From the NCBI RefSeq assembly GCF_000375585.1, contig NZ_AQWP01000008.1, forward strand, positions 62,001 to 126,000: DNA of 64,000 nucleotides, given 5' to 3'. This DNA is from Sinorhizobium meliloti 4H41 (GTDB lineage Bacteria > Pseudomonadota > Alphaproteobacteria > Rhizobiales > Rhizobiaceae). Numbering within the stretch: position 1 is the first letter of the stretch; each line of letters opens with the position of its first letter. The notes beneath the pieces were generated by a model. It had not been told where the DNA came from, did not search any database, and saw only the letters and a program-made list of their open reading frames with translations. The translations under genes and the position numbers were made by a program. Shown one piece after another: positions 37,884 to 48,284 of this stretch.

Positions 37884-38543
37884 TCAGTGATCTTGAGGAA
37901 GCGAGCGGATTACAAAACCGCGGCCTTGCAAGGCTGGAATTAGGCTGGATAGCGCCAAGATGGTCTGCTCGCGCAGATTTCGCCCAGTGCCGGGCTGCAT
38001 TTCGTTGGGAGGACATCCGTCGTGCAAGAGCACAATTGCGCCCGGCCGGACAGAGGCGAGCACTGCATCAACAATGGCGTCGACGCCAGGGCAGGACCAG
38101 TCTCGAGGATCGACCGACCAATGGACCCCGGTCAGCCCAGCTTTCGCCGACGCCGTCAGCACTTTTTCGCTCCAGATGCCATACGGAGCACGGATGTGCC
38201 GCACCGAGGCGTTAGGGGACGCCGCCTTGATGGCTCTGTTCGCCTGCAGTATTTCACGCTCTACTTCGCCCGGTCCGCATGTGGACAGGTCCGGATGTGT
38301 CATCGTGTGGTTGGCGACTTCATGCCCTTCTGCGACCATTCGTTGGACGAGGCTCGGCTGGTCGGCCGCGAACTGGCCAATGACAAAGAATGTCGCCGGG
38401 ACCCGATGTTCCGCCAGCACATCGAGGATTGCCGGAGTGCAAAATGGATGGGGACCGTCGTCGAACGTCAAGTAAACGCTACGCTGAGCGGTATCGTCAC
38501 TGCCCGCGCTGTGCACTTCAGACAAGCAATCGGGGTACGTCAT
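37884..38543 (-). CDS. nodB: Chitooligosaccharide deacetylase NodB
   Basis: 219 residues, polysaccharide deacetylase fold. [16 protein letters not shown] near 28-43 holds the metal-binding Asp pair and NHTMTHPDL near 80 the His pair. It removes the acetyl group from the non-reducing end. Its start overlaps the nodA stop by four bases. Confidence 0.95.
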   Translation of the reverse strand: MTYPDCLSEVHSAGSDDTAQRSVYLTFDDGPHPFCTPAILDVLAEHRVPATFFVIGQFAADQPSLVQRMVAEGHEVANHTMTHPDLSTCGPGEVEREILQANRAIKAASPNASVRHIRAPYGIWSEKVLTASAKAGLTGVHWSVDPRDWSCPGVDAIVDAVLASVRPGAIVLLHDGCPPNEMQPGTGRNLREQTILALSSLIPALQGRGFVIRSLPQDH

Positions 38544-39130
38544 AGCTCTGGTCCGTTCCGATCGATGATCGCGCCGGTTGGCCAGTCGGAGATCGACCGT
38601 CCAACCGGCAGAACGATGACAAGTGGATCCTCGACGCGCGTGGGCGGCAGGTCGATACGCGCCTCTGGCAGGGTGAACCGCACCTGAACCCCGGACATGA
38701 CGGTCAACAGACCGTACCGGGCGAATCTCTCAATATGTTTGCGCAGCGCATGCCGAACTGTGCCGAAAGCGAAGGGAACGCCAAGCTCCTGCAGCACTGG
38801 AAGCATGACATGGATCGAGTGGGAGATGCCGAGCCCTTCAAGGTCCGGGCGTACCCCGTACAATCCTAGTTCAGCCACGAGTTGGTCGACTTCACCAACC
38901 TTGATAAAACGGCGCAGCAAGCCCATGTGGGCAGCAACCCCACGGGAATCATAGGCGATTGCCCGCAGCTCAGGCCTGGCTCCGGCCCAACTTCGACTAC
39001 CCTCGAAAGGCTTTGCATTGAACTCGCCGGTCGGTCCATAGGTGTTTCGAAAGAACTCGCAGAGCTCTACATGGTCGGAGAGTTGCAACTCATTTTCCCA
39101 GCATAGACGCCATTGCACCTCAGAGCGCAT
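38540..39130 (-). CDS. nodA: Nod-factor N-acyltransferase NodA
   Basis: 196 residues, full length. The sequence [45 protein letters not shown] is the standard NodA start. NodA transfers a fatty acid to the free amine made by NodB. It heads the nodABCSUIJ run and lies 260 bases downstream of a nod box. A second copy at 41981-42570 is broken. Confidence 0.96.
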   Translation of the reverse strand: MRSEVQWRLCWENELQLSDHVELCEFFRNTYGPTGEFNAKPFEGSRSWAGARPELRAIAYDSRGVAAHMGLLRRFIKVGEVDQLVAELGLYGVRPDLEGLGISHSIHVMLPVLQELGVPFAFGTVRHALRKHIERFARYGLLTVMSGVQVRFTLPEARIDLPPTRVEDPLVIVLPVGRSISDWPTGAIIDRNGPEL

Positions 39131-39388
39131 GCAAAGACCTCCTCATTTTTGCTGCTGCTAGCGCCCGATCACACGATCGAAGCTGCGAGCGATGTTGAAC
39201 GTCAGAGGCGGTCGTCAGCGATCGCGATGACCTGTAACTGGAACGCTAGAACCATTCGTGGCGCCACGTTTCCAGAACTGCCTGGGCTGCCTAACCACTT
39301 CCGGTCCCTTCCTGCGCCACTCGCAAAATGCGCCGTCGATGGATCTTGATTTCCGTCAAGTGATGGGCTTCTAATGGAGCAGGCCAAT

Positions 39389-39437
39389 GAATTCGTAAAA
39401 TCGATTGTTTGGATGGCATGCATCGACGGCATGGATG
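39389..39437 (-). promoter_or_regulatory. nod box of the nodABCSUIJ operon
   Basis: On the minus strand it ends AAACAATCGATTTTACG with ATCCA-type repeats upstream, as in the 47-base nod box consensus. It points to nodA, 260 bases away. Confidence 0.9.
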
Positions 39438-39721
39438 GCTCAGCGGCCGTGAGCTAGTTCAGCCTGTGTCGTGCTGGACCCCTGACGGGCAAGCTGGCGG
39501 GCGCTCAGCATCAAAAGATCAGTCCCGCGCGGCCGTCGTGGTTATCCACCCGTCGAGAATGTCCTCAGATAAAAAACTGCGAGACAACATCTGCGCGCCT
39601 GAGCATGGGATTGGGCGGACAGCCGTCGGTTGAGACGGTCGTTGCTCCCTCTCAAGACGTCGCCCAGATGCACCCGCATCCTAGGGCCAGCAATTGCAAA
39701 GCGCCAAGCATGCCCGCAGTG

Positions 39722-39770
39722 CATTCAACATATGGATGCATGGCATCCATATAATCGATTTTACCAATGC
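39722..39770 (+). promoter_or_regulatory. nod box of nodFE
   Basis: The plus strand reads ATGGATG-CATGGC-ATCCATATAATCGATTTTACCAATG. The 3' half matches the consensus very well. It points to nodF, about 345 bases away. Confidence 0.88.
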
Positions 39771-40114
39771 TGCGGAAAACTGCATGGAGAAACGACGCGA
39801 GTTCTCGTGCAACACCACTTGAACCGTCGCGCCTAATGTTAACTGCTACACGACCTACGCGAGAACATGCGACCGCCACACGAATACAGCACCGTATTTC
39901 GATGAGGTACCGCTTTCACTTTGCACAGGCCGCCTCACGCGAAGTTCTTCGTGATTGTGTGGGTCTGCCCCGCCTTGGCGGCGGCCACTAAGCAAAATGA
40001 AGACTGACCATAGGGTACATTGAACAAGACAAAGTTCCAATGTGGAACGGCAGGCGCAGCTGGCCCGCTCAGCTTCGTTGCACAGGGAATTGAACGAGGA
40101 ATTTGGGTAAGCTA

Positions 40115-40366
40115 ATGGCTGATCAACTGACAACCGAGATCATCGAAAAGATAAAAGCTCATGCGTACACCGACAAACAAATTACTATCGACTCCGAGCT
40201 CCAGGATCTTGAAATCCACTCGCTCGAATTGACCGAGATCGTCTTTGATCTCGAGGTCGCCTACGGCATTGAGATCGAGATGAGCACTTCCGAGGCCTGG
40301 AGCAACCTGAAGAACGTCGGCGACCTCGTCGAGGCGACACGCGCTTTGATTACAGCTAAGAGTTAG
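40115..40366 (+). CDS. nodF: Acyl carrier protein NodF
   Basis: 83 residues. The phosphopantetheine-attachment serine is in EIHSLELTEIVFDLE near residue 36. NodF carries the special, often polyunsaturated, fatty acid built with NodE for NodA. The start is the ATG at 40115; an in-frame TTG at 40103 is an alternative. It is followed by nodE after six bases. Confidence 0.92.
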   Translation: MADQLTTEIIEKIKAHAYTDKQITIDSELQDLEIHSLELTEIVFDLEVAYGIEIEMSTSEAWSNLKNVGDLVEATRALITAKS

Positions 40367-40372
40367 CTTCGC

Positions 40373-41584
40373 ATGGCCCGGTCCCGTATCGCAATAACCG
40401 GCCTCGGCGGCATGTGCGGCTTGGGCGTCAACGTGCCATCCATCTGGGAAGCGATGCGCGCAGGCCGATCGGCGATCGGCGAGATCACCAGGATCCCCCT
40501 CCATAAGACGAAAATCCGCACCGGGGCAGAGGTCAAGCAGTTGCCCGAGGTCGAGTTCGATCGCAAGCGTCTTGCGACGATGGACCGCTACAGCCTGCTG
40601 GCTGTTCTCGCCGCCGGCGAGGCGCTTCGGCAATCGGGGCTCACCGTCGACAATGTCAACACCGATCGCATCGGCGCGGTCGTCGGCACAGCTATCTTCG
40701 GTGCTGAGACGCTCGAAGAGAACTATCGCGGGCTCTTCATCGACGGGAAATCACACACGAATGTCTTTGCTGTGCCTCGCTCCATGCCAGGCGCACCGGC
40801 CAGTCAGGTAAGCATGGTCCACGGGCTGCGTGGGCCGGTGTTCGGCGTAACGTCGGCCTGCTCGTCGTCAAACCACGCGTTCATATCTGCGATCGACCAG
40901 CTGAGGCTCGGCAGGGCTGACGTCATGTTGGCTGGCGGTACCGACGCGCCGTTCGCCTTTGGTGTGTTGAAGGCTTGGGAGGCGCTGCGCGCCGTCGCCC
41001 GCGAGACTTGCCGGCCGTTTTCTGCCGATCGAGACGGCCTGGTGCTCGGCGAAGGCGCGGGCATGGCGGTCCTCGAGACCTATGAGCACGCCGTCGCGCG
41101 CGGCGCTCCGATCCTTGCCGAGCTTGCGGGCACTGGAATGTCCGCAGACGCATCCGACATTGTCGCACCGACCGTCGAAGGCCCGATCGCCGCGATCAAG
41201 GCCTGCCTTGCCGATGCCGGGCTCCTGCCTGAGGACATTGACTATATCAACGCGCACGGCACAGGCACCAAATACAACGACCGGCTCGAGACCCAGGCAA
41301 TTCGCCGCGTCTTCGGCAGTCACGCCGATGTCCTTTCGGTTTCCTCGACCAAGTCGATGCATGCCCACTGCATGGGGGCATCCGGCGCTCTGGAGTTGAT
41401 TGCCTGTGTCATGGCGCTCCGCGACGGGCTAATCCCACCGACTGCGAACTACCGGGAGAAGGATCCGGAGTGCGACCTCGACGTGACACCCAGCACTTTG
41501 CGCGAGCGCAAGGTGCGGGCAGCGATCAGCAATTCTTTCGCCTTCGGCGGCACCAACGCCGTGCTGGCGATTACGGCGGCCTGA
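40373..41584 (+). CDS. nodE: Beta-ketoacyl synthase NodE
   Basis: 403 residues, KAS II-like. The catalytic Cys in [11 protein letters not shown] near 162, His in [11 protein letters not shown] near 301 and His in [15 protein letters not shown] near 331 form the full Cys-His-His set. NodE sets the structure of the host-specific acyl chain on NodF. The presence of nodFE with nodHPQ implies sulfated, specially acylated Nod factors. Confidence 0.94.
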   Translation: MARSRIAITGLGGMCGLGVNVPSIWEAMRAGRSAIGEITRIPLHKTKIRTGAEVKQLPEVEFDRKRLATMDRYSLLAVLAAGEALRQSGLTVDNVNTDRIGAVVGTAIFGAETLEENYRGLFIDGKSHTNVFAVPRSMPGAPASQVSMVHGLRGPVFGVTSACSSSNHAFISAIDQLRLGRADVMLAGGTDAPFAFGVLKAWEALRAVARETCRPFSADRDGLVLGEGAGMAVLETYEHAVARGAPILAELAGTGMSADASDIVAPTVEGPIAAIKACLADAGLLPEDIDYINAHGTGTKYNDRLETQAIRRVFGSHADVLSVSSTKSMHAHCMGASGALELIACVMALRDGLIPPTANYREKDPECDLDVTPSTLRERKVRAAISNSFAFGGTNAVLAITAA

Positions 41585-41980
41585 CGGCTCCTGCGAAGGA
41601 GTCGCACTGAAATCAGAACAAATTCCGCAGCAAAAAGTCGGCGGCCGGACGGAGCCATCCAAACAAATGCAGTCCCAGGTCCGGGAGGAAGAAAGCGCAG
41701 CGGTTGTCGTGAAGGCAATGACGGCATGGGTCCGCGACAGACGCTGCGCACCTAAATTTCAAAAGCTTAAGCGTAGTTGCTGGAGCAGCCCCTGATGAGG
41801 CTGTGATCGGCAAGCCGATCAAGCATGGAACCGGAGTGTTGGCGTATAGAAGAAGGTCCAACGATGTTCATGCTTTTCTGCATCAGGTCTCGCCGAGTAG
41901 GGTACTCAGCCGTGAGCGTCCGCTGTAAGCATGTGGGTACCTCAGGGCACGCTCGCACACATCAAAAGCAATCGAGCTCC
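41585..41980. other. Intergenic region between nodE and the second nodA
   Basis: About 400 bases, no recognisable gene. Short frames here have no family likeness. Confidence 0.5.
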
Positions 41981-42570
41981 CTATAGCTCCGGCCCGTTAC
42001 GTTCGATCATTGTACCGGCGGGCCAATCGGAGATTGGCCGCCCCACTGGCAGAACGATGACAAGTGCATCTTCGATACGCGTTGGCGGCTTGTCGAGACG
42101 GGCTTCTGGCAGCGTGGACTGCACGCGAAGCCCCGACAAGACGGTCACTGGACTATGTCGGCCAAGTCTCTCGACATGCCGCTGCAGGCGTGCCTGACCG
42201 TGCCGAAAGCGAACGGAACATCAATCTCCTGCAATGTTGGAAGCATGACGCGAATTGAATGACTGATCCCGAGTCTTTCGAGATCCCGACGCACCCCGTA
42301 CAAGCCAAGTTCAGCCACCAGCAGGTCAACCGCGCCAACCTTGATGAAACGGCGCAACACGCCCAAATGGGCCGCTACACCGTCCGAGTCGTAGGCAATC
42401 GCGCGAAGCTCTGGCCTCGCTCCGGCCCAACTTCTGCTGCCTTCGAATGGTTTGGCGTTGAACTCGCCGGTCGGCCCATATGTCTTTTGGAAGAACTCAG
42501 CGAGTTCGATATGGTCGGCGAGTTGCAACTCGTTTTCCCAGCACAGCTTCCACCGCACCTCAGAGCCCAT
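41981..42570 (-). pseudogene. nodA: Second nodA, one-base frameshift
   Basis: The start ([34 protein letters not shown]) and the end (SDWPAGTMIERNGPEL) are both clear NodA, but the frame changes near 42187, after FGTVRHA. The total length is 590 bases, exactly one less than the intact nodA (591). It is behind its own nod box at 42768-42815. As read it is nonfunctional unless the missing base is an error. Confidence 0.9.
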
Positions 42571-42767
42571 GCACAGACCTCTCCTTCTTCGCTGATTATT
42601 GGGACAGTTTAGGCGATTGAAAGCGACGCTCGATTGGGGCGCGTCCGCCAGCCCCATTGAACTCCTACAATCCTTCCACTTTCGGTCACTTCCTGCACCG
42701 CTCGCAATTTGCCGACGATGCACTTGATTTCTTTCGATTGACAACGATCTAATGGAGTAAGCCGGTA

Positions 42768-42815
42768 AATACGTAAAATCGATAGTTTGGATGTCACGCA
42801 TCCACACCATGGATA
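42768..42815 (-). promoter_or_regulatory. nod box between the second nodA and nodD
   Basis: The minus strand reads ...CATCCAAACTATCGATTTTACG, a good nod box pointing to the second nodA. It ends 10 bases before the nodD start on the other strand, the classical divergent nodD-nodA arrangement. Confidence 0.85.
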
Positions 42816-42824
42816 ATTGAGCAA

Positions 42825-43751
42825 ATGCGTTTCAAGGGCCTTGATTTAAATCTCCTCGTCGCGCTCGACGCGTTGATGACCGAACGGAACCTCACGGCTG
42901 CCGCACGCAGCATCAATCTCAGTCAGCCGGCCATGAGCGCGGCGGTCGGGCGCCTGCGCACCTATTTCGACGATGAGCTCTTTACAATGATTGGCCGTGA
43001 GCTGATTCCCACACCACGTGCGGAACGGCTTGCCCCGGCGGTTCGCGAGACCCTGCTGCACGTCCAGGTCTCGATCATTTCCTCGGATCCGTTTGACCCG
43101 GCCCAGTCGGATCGTCGCTTCAGAATCATCCTTTCCGACTACGTCACAATCGTTTTTTTCGAGAAGATCGTGGAACGGGCTGCGCGCGAAGCGCCGGGCG
43201 TCAGCTTTGAATTTCTGCCTCTTGCGGACGACTATGAGGACCTTCTTCGGCGCGGCGACATCGATCTTCTGATCCTGCCGGAAATCTTCATGTCAAACGC
43301 TCATCCTCGAGCGAAACTGTTCGAGGAGGTACATGTTTGCGTCGGTTGTCGCGCGAACGAGCAACTGTCAGAGCCGCTTACATTCGAGAAATACATGTCG
43401 ATGGGGCATGTCGTGGTCAAGTTCGGCAATACGCGCAAGCCATCCCTCGAAGAATGGTATTTGCTCGAACACGGCATGAAGAGACGTGTCGACGTTGTGG
43501 TACAGGGGTTCAGCATGATAGCGCCCATGGTATCGGGTACCGAGCGTATAGGGACCATGCCTCTAAGACTGGCACAGCGTTTCGCAAAAACTATTCCGCT
43601 GCGGATCGTCGAGCTCCCGTTGCCGCTTCCCCCATTCACCGAGGCCGTCCAATGGCCTGCCCTTCACAATAGTGATCCTGCAAGCCTCTGGATGCGCGAT
43701 ATGCTGGTAGAGGAGGCATCCCGCATGGGTTTGCCGCAAGAGTCCAGGTGA
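42825..43751 (+). CDS. nodD: LysR-type nodulation regulator NodD (copy 2)
   Basis: 308 residues with the NodD start [44 protein letters not shown] and a complete effector domain. It is divergent from the second nodA across a nod box, the classical place for the main NodD. Two nodD copies that differ at many positions suggest different flavonoid responses. Confidence 0.95.
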   Translation: MRFKGLDLNLLVALDALMTERNLTAAARSINLSQPAMSAAVGRLRTYFDDELFTMIGRELIPTPRAERLAPAVRETLLHVQVSIISSDPFDPAQSDRRFRIILSDYVTIVFFEKIVERAAREAPGVSFEFLPLADDYEDLLRRGDIDLLILPEIFMSNAHPRAKLFEEVHVCVGCRANEQLSEPLTFEKYMSMGHVVVKFGNTRKPSLEEWYLLEHGMKRRVDVVVQGFSMIAPMVSGTERIGTMPLRLAQRFAKTIPLRIVELPLPLPPFTEAVQWPALHNSDPASLWMRDMLVEEASRMGLPQESR

Positions 43752-43897
43752 CGTTTCGGCGGCCCGGATTCAAGCGTTCAAACCGCAGCGCGGGGTACCG
43801 CCATCGTAGAGTAGATTACAACCCAGGCGCCACGCGCTAAGCTGAGCCTCGCAGCCGAGACAAGCATGACCGAGTTTCGAGCTGGTGTATCACATCG

Positions 43898-44926
43898 TCA
43901 GGCAACTCGGTCCATAATTTCCGACCGAATGGTTGTCGCGGTGTAGAGCGAAGCCTCTAGTGGCAGGTTTCCAAATGCGAGTTGACATAGCAGATAGTTG
44001 GCGCCTGCCGCCTCCAGCTGATCAAGAAGGGCTTGCCGCACAGAAGCTGCCGTTCCTGCTACGCACAATTCACTTTCGATCGCTGCATCGAAGGTCAAAG
44101 GCAGGTTCGGTGGTGTCGGGATCCCATTGAGTTCGTAGAGAAACTTAAAGCTTTCGAGCCACCGGGTGTAAGCGGGCATCGCGAGCGAAACCGCTTCTCT
44201 TTCAGAGCGTCCAATTACAACCATGCGAAGCAGGCCTAGAAACGGTGCTTGATCGTCGACGTCAATGCTGCGCTCTCTATAGGCGCGGTAGGCGTCAGTG
44301 ACTTTGCGAACTGAAGCGGCAGGCCCTACGCACGCGATGTTCGTACCGTTCGCGGCCGCCCAGCTTGCGGACTCGGGTCGATTGGTGGCGATCCAGGTCG
44401 GCGGATGCGGACGCTGATATGGCCTCAGCGTCAACGGAACGCTGTTCAGCTCGAAATAGACGCCTTGATAGGACAGCGTACCCCCTCCCATTGCATTCAT
44501 AAGTATCGCGCTTGCTTCCGCGTAGCGTTCTGGTGCCGCGTCCGCACCGATCCCGAAGTAACCCAATTCGATCGGGAGAGAGCCGCGCCCTATGCCCAGC
44601 TCTAGCCTGCCACCGCTCAATTGATCCAGCATGCAAATCTCTTCAAACGCGCGTAGCGGATGACAAAGGCTAAGCAGCATTACCATTGGGCCAAGACGAA
44701 GCTGCCGGGTACGCTGTGCGACGCTCGATAGGAACAGATTTGGCGACGGACCTCTCCCATGAGGGGTAAAATGGTGCTCTGCGAGATGATACGCATAAAA
44801 ACCGAGGCGATCACACGTCTCCGCCAGCGTCAGGCGATTCGCGTATTGTCGGGCGATATCGCTGCCGTCCTCGTCCAGGTGATCGAAGATGCCGATGGCG
44901 AGGTTAGAAGAAGAGGCGCTTTTCAT
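43898..44926 (-). CDS. Luciferase-like flavin monooxygenase (y4wF-like)
   Basis: 342 residues, bacterial-luciferase-like fold: GFYAYHLAEHHFTPHGRGPSPNLFLSSVAQRT near 42-75 and SGGRLELGIGRGSLPIELGYFG near 103-125 are typical. It should use reduced FMN supplied by a separate reductase. Together with the HisC-like aminotransferase upstream it resembles y4wE-y4wF of NGR234, a flavonoid-induced locus needed for indole-3-acetic acid synthesis. Orthology is from memory of gene content, not from a search. The 302 bases between the two genes show no clear gene. Confidence 0.8.
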   Translation of the reverse strand: MKSASSSNLAIGIFDHLDEDGSDIARQYANRLTLAETCDRLGFYAYHLAEHHFTPHGRGPSPNLFLSSVAQRTRQLRLGPMVMLLSLCHPLRAFEEICMLDQLSGGRLELGIGRGSLPIELGYFGIGADAAPERYAEASAILMNAMGGGTLSYQGVYFELNSVPLTLRPYQRPHPPTWIATNRPESASWAAANGTNIACVGPAASVRKVTDAYRAYRERSIDVDDQAPFLGLLRMVVIGRSEREAVSLAMPAYTRWLESFKFLYELNGIPTPPNLPLTFDAAIESELCVAGTAASVRQALLDQLEAAGANYLLCQLAFGNLPLEASLYTATTIRSEIMDRVA

Positions 44927-45228
44927 TCAATTATCTCCAACTCTGGCGCGGAAATTTTGGCCGCCGGCCACAAGCGACCGCTGGCATTGATGTGTGTCTG
45001 GTCCGAGAATTGCCTTTGCTCCTCATTCGATATTGGTCCTCTCAGTGCGGCGTCGGACAGCGCGGCAGCGGTGACCGTCAATACGCACGGGCTTATCCCT
45101 GGAGCTTTGCTCAGTGGCTCCAGCGTAAGGCGATGCCCATTCTCGTCGCGGTTCTACGAAGCGAGGATGTGGGCTTGTCTGAATAAAGATCAGTGCGTGT
45201 AAGTGTGCCTCTGGGTAGCAGTCAGAAC
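44927..45228. other. Gap between the monooxygenase and aminotransferase genes
   Basis: About 300 bases. A short plus-strand frame (around 45000-45180) has no recognisable family; no promoter of a known type seen. Confidence 0.35.
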
Positions 45229-46335
45229 TCAGCGACCAGGGTCGTGCTGAAGCCGGCCAGAAATGTCTCTGACAGCTGTGAGAAAAGCATCCATTTGGGC
45301 TTTTGTACCGATGCTGACGCGAATGCAGTTTTCGAGACCATCTTCAGGAAATACGGCAACGAGTATCTTTCGCTTCTTCAGAGATGCTTGCCACCAAGTT
45401 CCGTCTTGCCCTTCAGGCACTTGGGCCAGCAGGAAATTGGCATTGGAAGGTGTCACGGAGAAACCAAGTTGCGACAGCGCCACGCACACTCTCTGTCTTT
45501 CCCGCTTGATATGTATGTGGTTCTCTTCATACGCTTCACGATGGGAAAGAATGCCGATGCCAACGGCATGGCCGATCACGTTCATGTTGAAGACATTCTG
45601 AAGATTACGCAGCCTTCCAACAAGCTCAGGATGACCCAAACCGAAACCAATCCGAATGCCGGCGGCGGCATAGCTTTTCGAAAATGTTCTCAAGATCAGA
45701 AGGTTCGAATAGCGATCGAGAAGGCGCAGCGCATTGTCCGGCGCAAAGTCGACATAGGCCTCATCCAGCACGATCAATCGGTCCGACTGGGCTACGAGGC
45801 TCTCGATTTCGGCCACCGGAAGAAACGTTCCGGTAGGGTTGTTCGGATTGGCTAATAGGATGAACTTGGCATCTTTGGCAGGGCCGGAAAGCAGTTGCTG
45901 TGTCGGCAGCAAATAAGCTTCGCTCAATGGTATTTCGAGAAATTGAGCACCCTGCAAAGTGGCGAGTTTGCGGTTGAACGAAAATCCTGGCGAAATCATC
46001 GCCACGGCGTCGCCCGGACTAAGGAAGGCCTTGTAGATAAGCCCTAGCAGTTCAGAGGATCCGTTGCCGGCGATGACCTGATCCCTACAGAGCCCGTACG
46101 CTTTGGCGGCTGCTTCCCTCAAGCTGATGTTATCACCTTGCGGATAGAGATATTGGCGTTCGAGCGCCGCAACGGCGCACTCCATCACGGGCGCCGGCAG
46201 CGCAAATGGATTCTCATTCGTGTCGAGTTTGACACAGGTTGCATCAGGCACCGGCCAACTGGACGGCAGCGCATTTAACTCACTCGCCTGCTGCGAAAGA
46301 GATGAAAGCACGCTCTGCAATTTCGCGTCAGGCAT
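45229..46335 (-). CDS. HisC-like aminotransferase (y4wE-like)
   Basis: 368 residues, class I/II PLP enzyme of the histidinol-phosphate aminotransferase group. The lysine that binds PLP is in TFSKSYAAAGIRIGFG near 217, and LANPNNPTGTFLP near 155 and DEAYVDFAP near 190 are standard. In NGR234 the comparable y4wE works in tryptophan-to-indoleacetate conversion; here the substrate is inferred. The N-terminus (DTNENPFALP) is full length. No nod box was seen upstream. Confidence 0.85.
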   Translation of the reverse strand: MPDAKLQSVLSSLSQQASELNALPSSWPVPDATCVKLDTNENPFALPAPVMECAVAALERQYLYPQGDNISLREAAAKAYGLCRDQVIAGNGSSELLGLIYKAFLSPGDAVAMISPGFSFNRKLATLQGAQFLEIPLSEAYLLPTQQLLSGPAKDAKFILLANPNNPTGTFLPVAEIESLVAQSDRLIVLDEAYVDFAPDNALRLLDRYSNLLILRTFSKSYAAAGIRIGFGLGHPELVGRLRNLQNVFNMNVIGHAVGIGILSHREAYEENHIHIKRERQRVCVALSQLGFSVTPSNANFLLAQVPEGQDGTWWQASLKKRKILVAVFPEDGLENCIRVSIGTKAQMDAFLTAVRDISGRLQHDPGR

Positions 46336-46532
46336 ATCTTTCTCCGTTTTCAGTCTCCACGTCCGGGGCCTCGCCGTTTGGTTGAGTGTTTAGCGCCAGT
46401 TTGGCGTTCCGCTTTGGAGCGCGGTCGGATCCTTTGCGGCAGATCGCCGCGCCGTAGAAGCACACCCACGAGACCAGACTGACGGAGGAGGGTCAATGAA
46501 TTTTCTGAGACAATGATAGGATTCCATCTTTA

Positions 46533-46553
46533 AATCTATCATGATGATAGATT
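46533..46553. promoter_or_regulatory. Perfect inverted repeat, candidate LacI-type operator
   Basis: AATCTATCA-TGA-TGATAGATT is a perfect 9-base inverted repeat. It overlaps the stop codon of the LacI-type gene and lies about 200 bases before the aminotransferase start. No T run follows, so an operator is more likely than a terminator. Confidence 0.5.
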
Positions 46554-47612
46554 GTCAAAGCTCGCGGTCTCGGTCGGATATGGAATATTTTCCGGCAAGT
46601 AGATCTCGAACGGCAGGTCGATGTGCCCTGAAGGAATTGCCGTTCCGGTTTCGATCACCCGCGCCATCAACGTCGTCAGCTCGCGGCACAGCCGCCGTAA
46701 CGGCGTGGCGATCGCCATCGTGATGACGCCATCTGCCAGCGCCGCCCGTGAGTCCGGTGTAATCTCATTGACGATCGCGACAAGATCCCGCCGCTCGCGC
46801 CGCTCGCGCAGCGCCGCAATGGCTCCCTCCATAGCGCCACCAGGCACATAAAATCCGATGAGCTCGGGTTCATGGTGAATGAGATCGAGAGTGGCTTCAT
46901 AGGTGAGCTGCCGTGTCTCAGGGCTCACCAACGTAGCGAGCACCTCGAAGTTCTGCGCGTTCTCACGGAAATACGAACGGAAGCCGATCTCCCGAAGCTC
47001 CTCCGCCAGGGAACGGTGACCTGCAACGAAGACCGCCACTTTGCCCGGCCGTTTTGCGGCCTTGGCTACCATCCAGGCAGCCGTCCGCCCAACCTGCCGG
47101 TTGTTAAGCCCGACATAGCCCGCGCGTGCGCCCGCAGCGAAATCGGAAAGCAGAGAGAAGACCGGGACGCCTTTTACCTTCAAATCTTCGACTGCTTCCG
47201 TGATCGTCGGGTGGTCCGGAGCGACCATGGCAATCGCATGGCAGCGTGCGCCCATATTTTTGAGCAGCACGGCCAGCTCGCCGGGTGCATTCGACGTTAC
47301 GAACTCGATGGACGGAATGCCGTGAAAAGATGATGCGGCATTCACTGCCGCCTCGACTTCGCATGCAAGGGCGGCAAAGAAGGGGTGTGCGGGCTTCTTG
47401 AGAATAAAACCTAGCCGGTAGTCAGGCAGATTGCGCTGCCTCCGCTGCTCCATGAGGCGAGCCGTAGGATAGCCGAGCGCGCGGGCCGCCTCGTAGACGC
47501 GCCGCGCGGTCTCTTCCCGTACCGGATGGCGGGCGTTCAAAACTCGGTCGACCGTCGCAACGCTTAATCCGGATTCGCGTGCGAGATCGCCAATTGTGGG
47601 ACGCTTTGTCAT
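46539..47612 (-). CDS. LacI-family transcription regulator
   Basis: 357 residues from the ATG at 47612. The HTH and hinge are clear (PTIGDLARESGLSVATVDRVLNARHPVREETARRVYEAARALGY, residues 4-50), followed by a periplasmic-binding-like sensor domain. The HTH reads VATVDRVLN, as in the subgroup with inositol/ribose-type sensors. The frame is open upstream to 47690, but similarity starts at 47612. It precedes the aminotransferase and monooxygenase in the same direction and may control them through the inverted repeat at 46533. Confidence 0.9.
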   Translation of the reverse strand: MTKRPTIGDLARESGLSVATVDRVLNARHPVREETARRVYEAARALGYPTARLMEQRRQRNLPDYRLGFILKKPAHPFFAALACEVEAAVNAASSFHGIPSIEFVTSNAPGELAVLLKNMGARCHAIAMVAPDHPTITEAVEDLKVKGVPVFSLLSDFAAGARAGYVGLNNRQVGRTAAWMVAKAAKRPGKVAVFVAGHRSLAEELREIGFRSYFRENAQNFEVLATLVSPETRQLTYEATLDLIHHEPELIGFYVPGGAMEGAIAALRERRERRDLVAIVNEITPDSRAALADGVITMAIATPLRRLCRELTTLMARVIETGTAIPSGHIDLPFEIYLPENIPYPTETASFDNLSS

Positions 47613-47777
47613 GGCTCTATCTGATAAATCGTCATCGGAAAGGATGCAAAGACATGATGTATTTTGATGTATATCTATCAACCCATCCACGGCCTCGATG
47701 CATTGGCATCGCGGCAGAAAAGCGGCCGAGGCAGGACGCGAGAAATGGAGTAAAATGTGGACGTGCGCGGCTTCAAC

Positions 47778-48284
47778 CTATAAGTGTGCATTACCGTTTC
47801 CCTGAACGCCGTGGCCGTGTCGCGCAACTCCCCTCAGCAAGGCCGGGGCGATCGCCTTGTGCAAGGGAATTGCGGCAGCGAAAACGAGTCCCCCGATCGC
47901 GCTCCGGCGGCGCACCAAGGTGGTCATTCCGATGACCTGGCCCTCGGCAGGGCCTTCACGAACATCCACCACAATACGGAAATGCAAGTGCCGCGCATCA
48001 TAGCCGACGACAGTTTCCCGATCGCCGCTGTGCATGATCGGAATGCTGCCGATCAGGTCGGATTGCGTGGGGTGCAGGGCCGCGTTCAGCCCAAGGGCAG
48101 CTGCCACGCAGTTGCGCCATTCCCAAAAACTTCGCACCCAGCCCGCAGCGTTCCGAAGTGCTCGGAGTGCCGCTTCGGCGGCAGTCATGCGCTCGGAGAA
48201 GAGGAGAAGCTCGTGACGATCGGCCCAGTCTGCTCCCGGAAGCCAAGGGTTCGGCAAACTGACGGGCACCCTTCGTGGTCTCAT
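47778..48284 (-). CDS. DUF2867 family protein
   Basis: 168 residues. The pattern RNCVAAALGL...IGSIPIMHSGDRETVVGYDARHLHFRIVVDV...VIGMTTLVRRRSAIGGLVFAAAIPLHKAIAPALL follows DUF2867 proteins through their length. The function is unknown, with no catalytic residues assigned. Start fixed by AAGGAAG before the ATG. It stands alone between the LacI-type gene and repC. Confidence 0.75.
   Translation of the reverse strand: MRPRRVPVSLPNPWLPGADWADRHELLLFSERMTAAEAALRALRNAAGWVRSFWEWRNCVAAALGLNAALHPTQSDLIGSIPIMHSGDRETVVGYDARHLHFRIVVDVREGPAEGQVIGMTTLVRRRSAIGGLVFAAAIPLHKAIAPALLRGVARHGHGVQGNGNAHL

Larger units (their letters stand above)
39131..40114. other. Divergent regulatory region with two nod boxes
   Basis: Nearly 1 kb between nodA and nodF. 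It contains one nod box for each direction (39389-39437 and 39722-39770). Short frames near 39540-39730 and 39850-40130 show no family likeness, and I regard them as noncoding. Confidence 0.6.
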
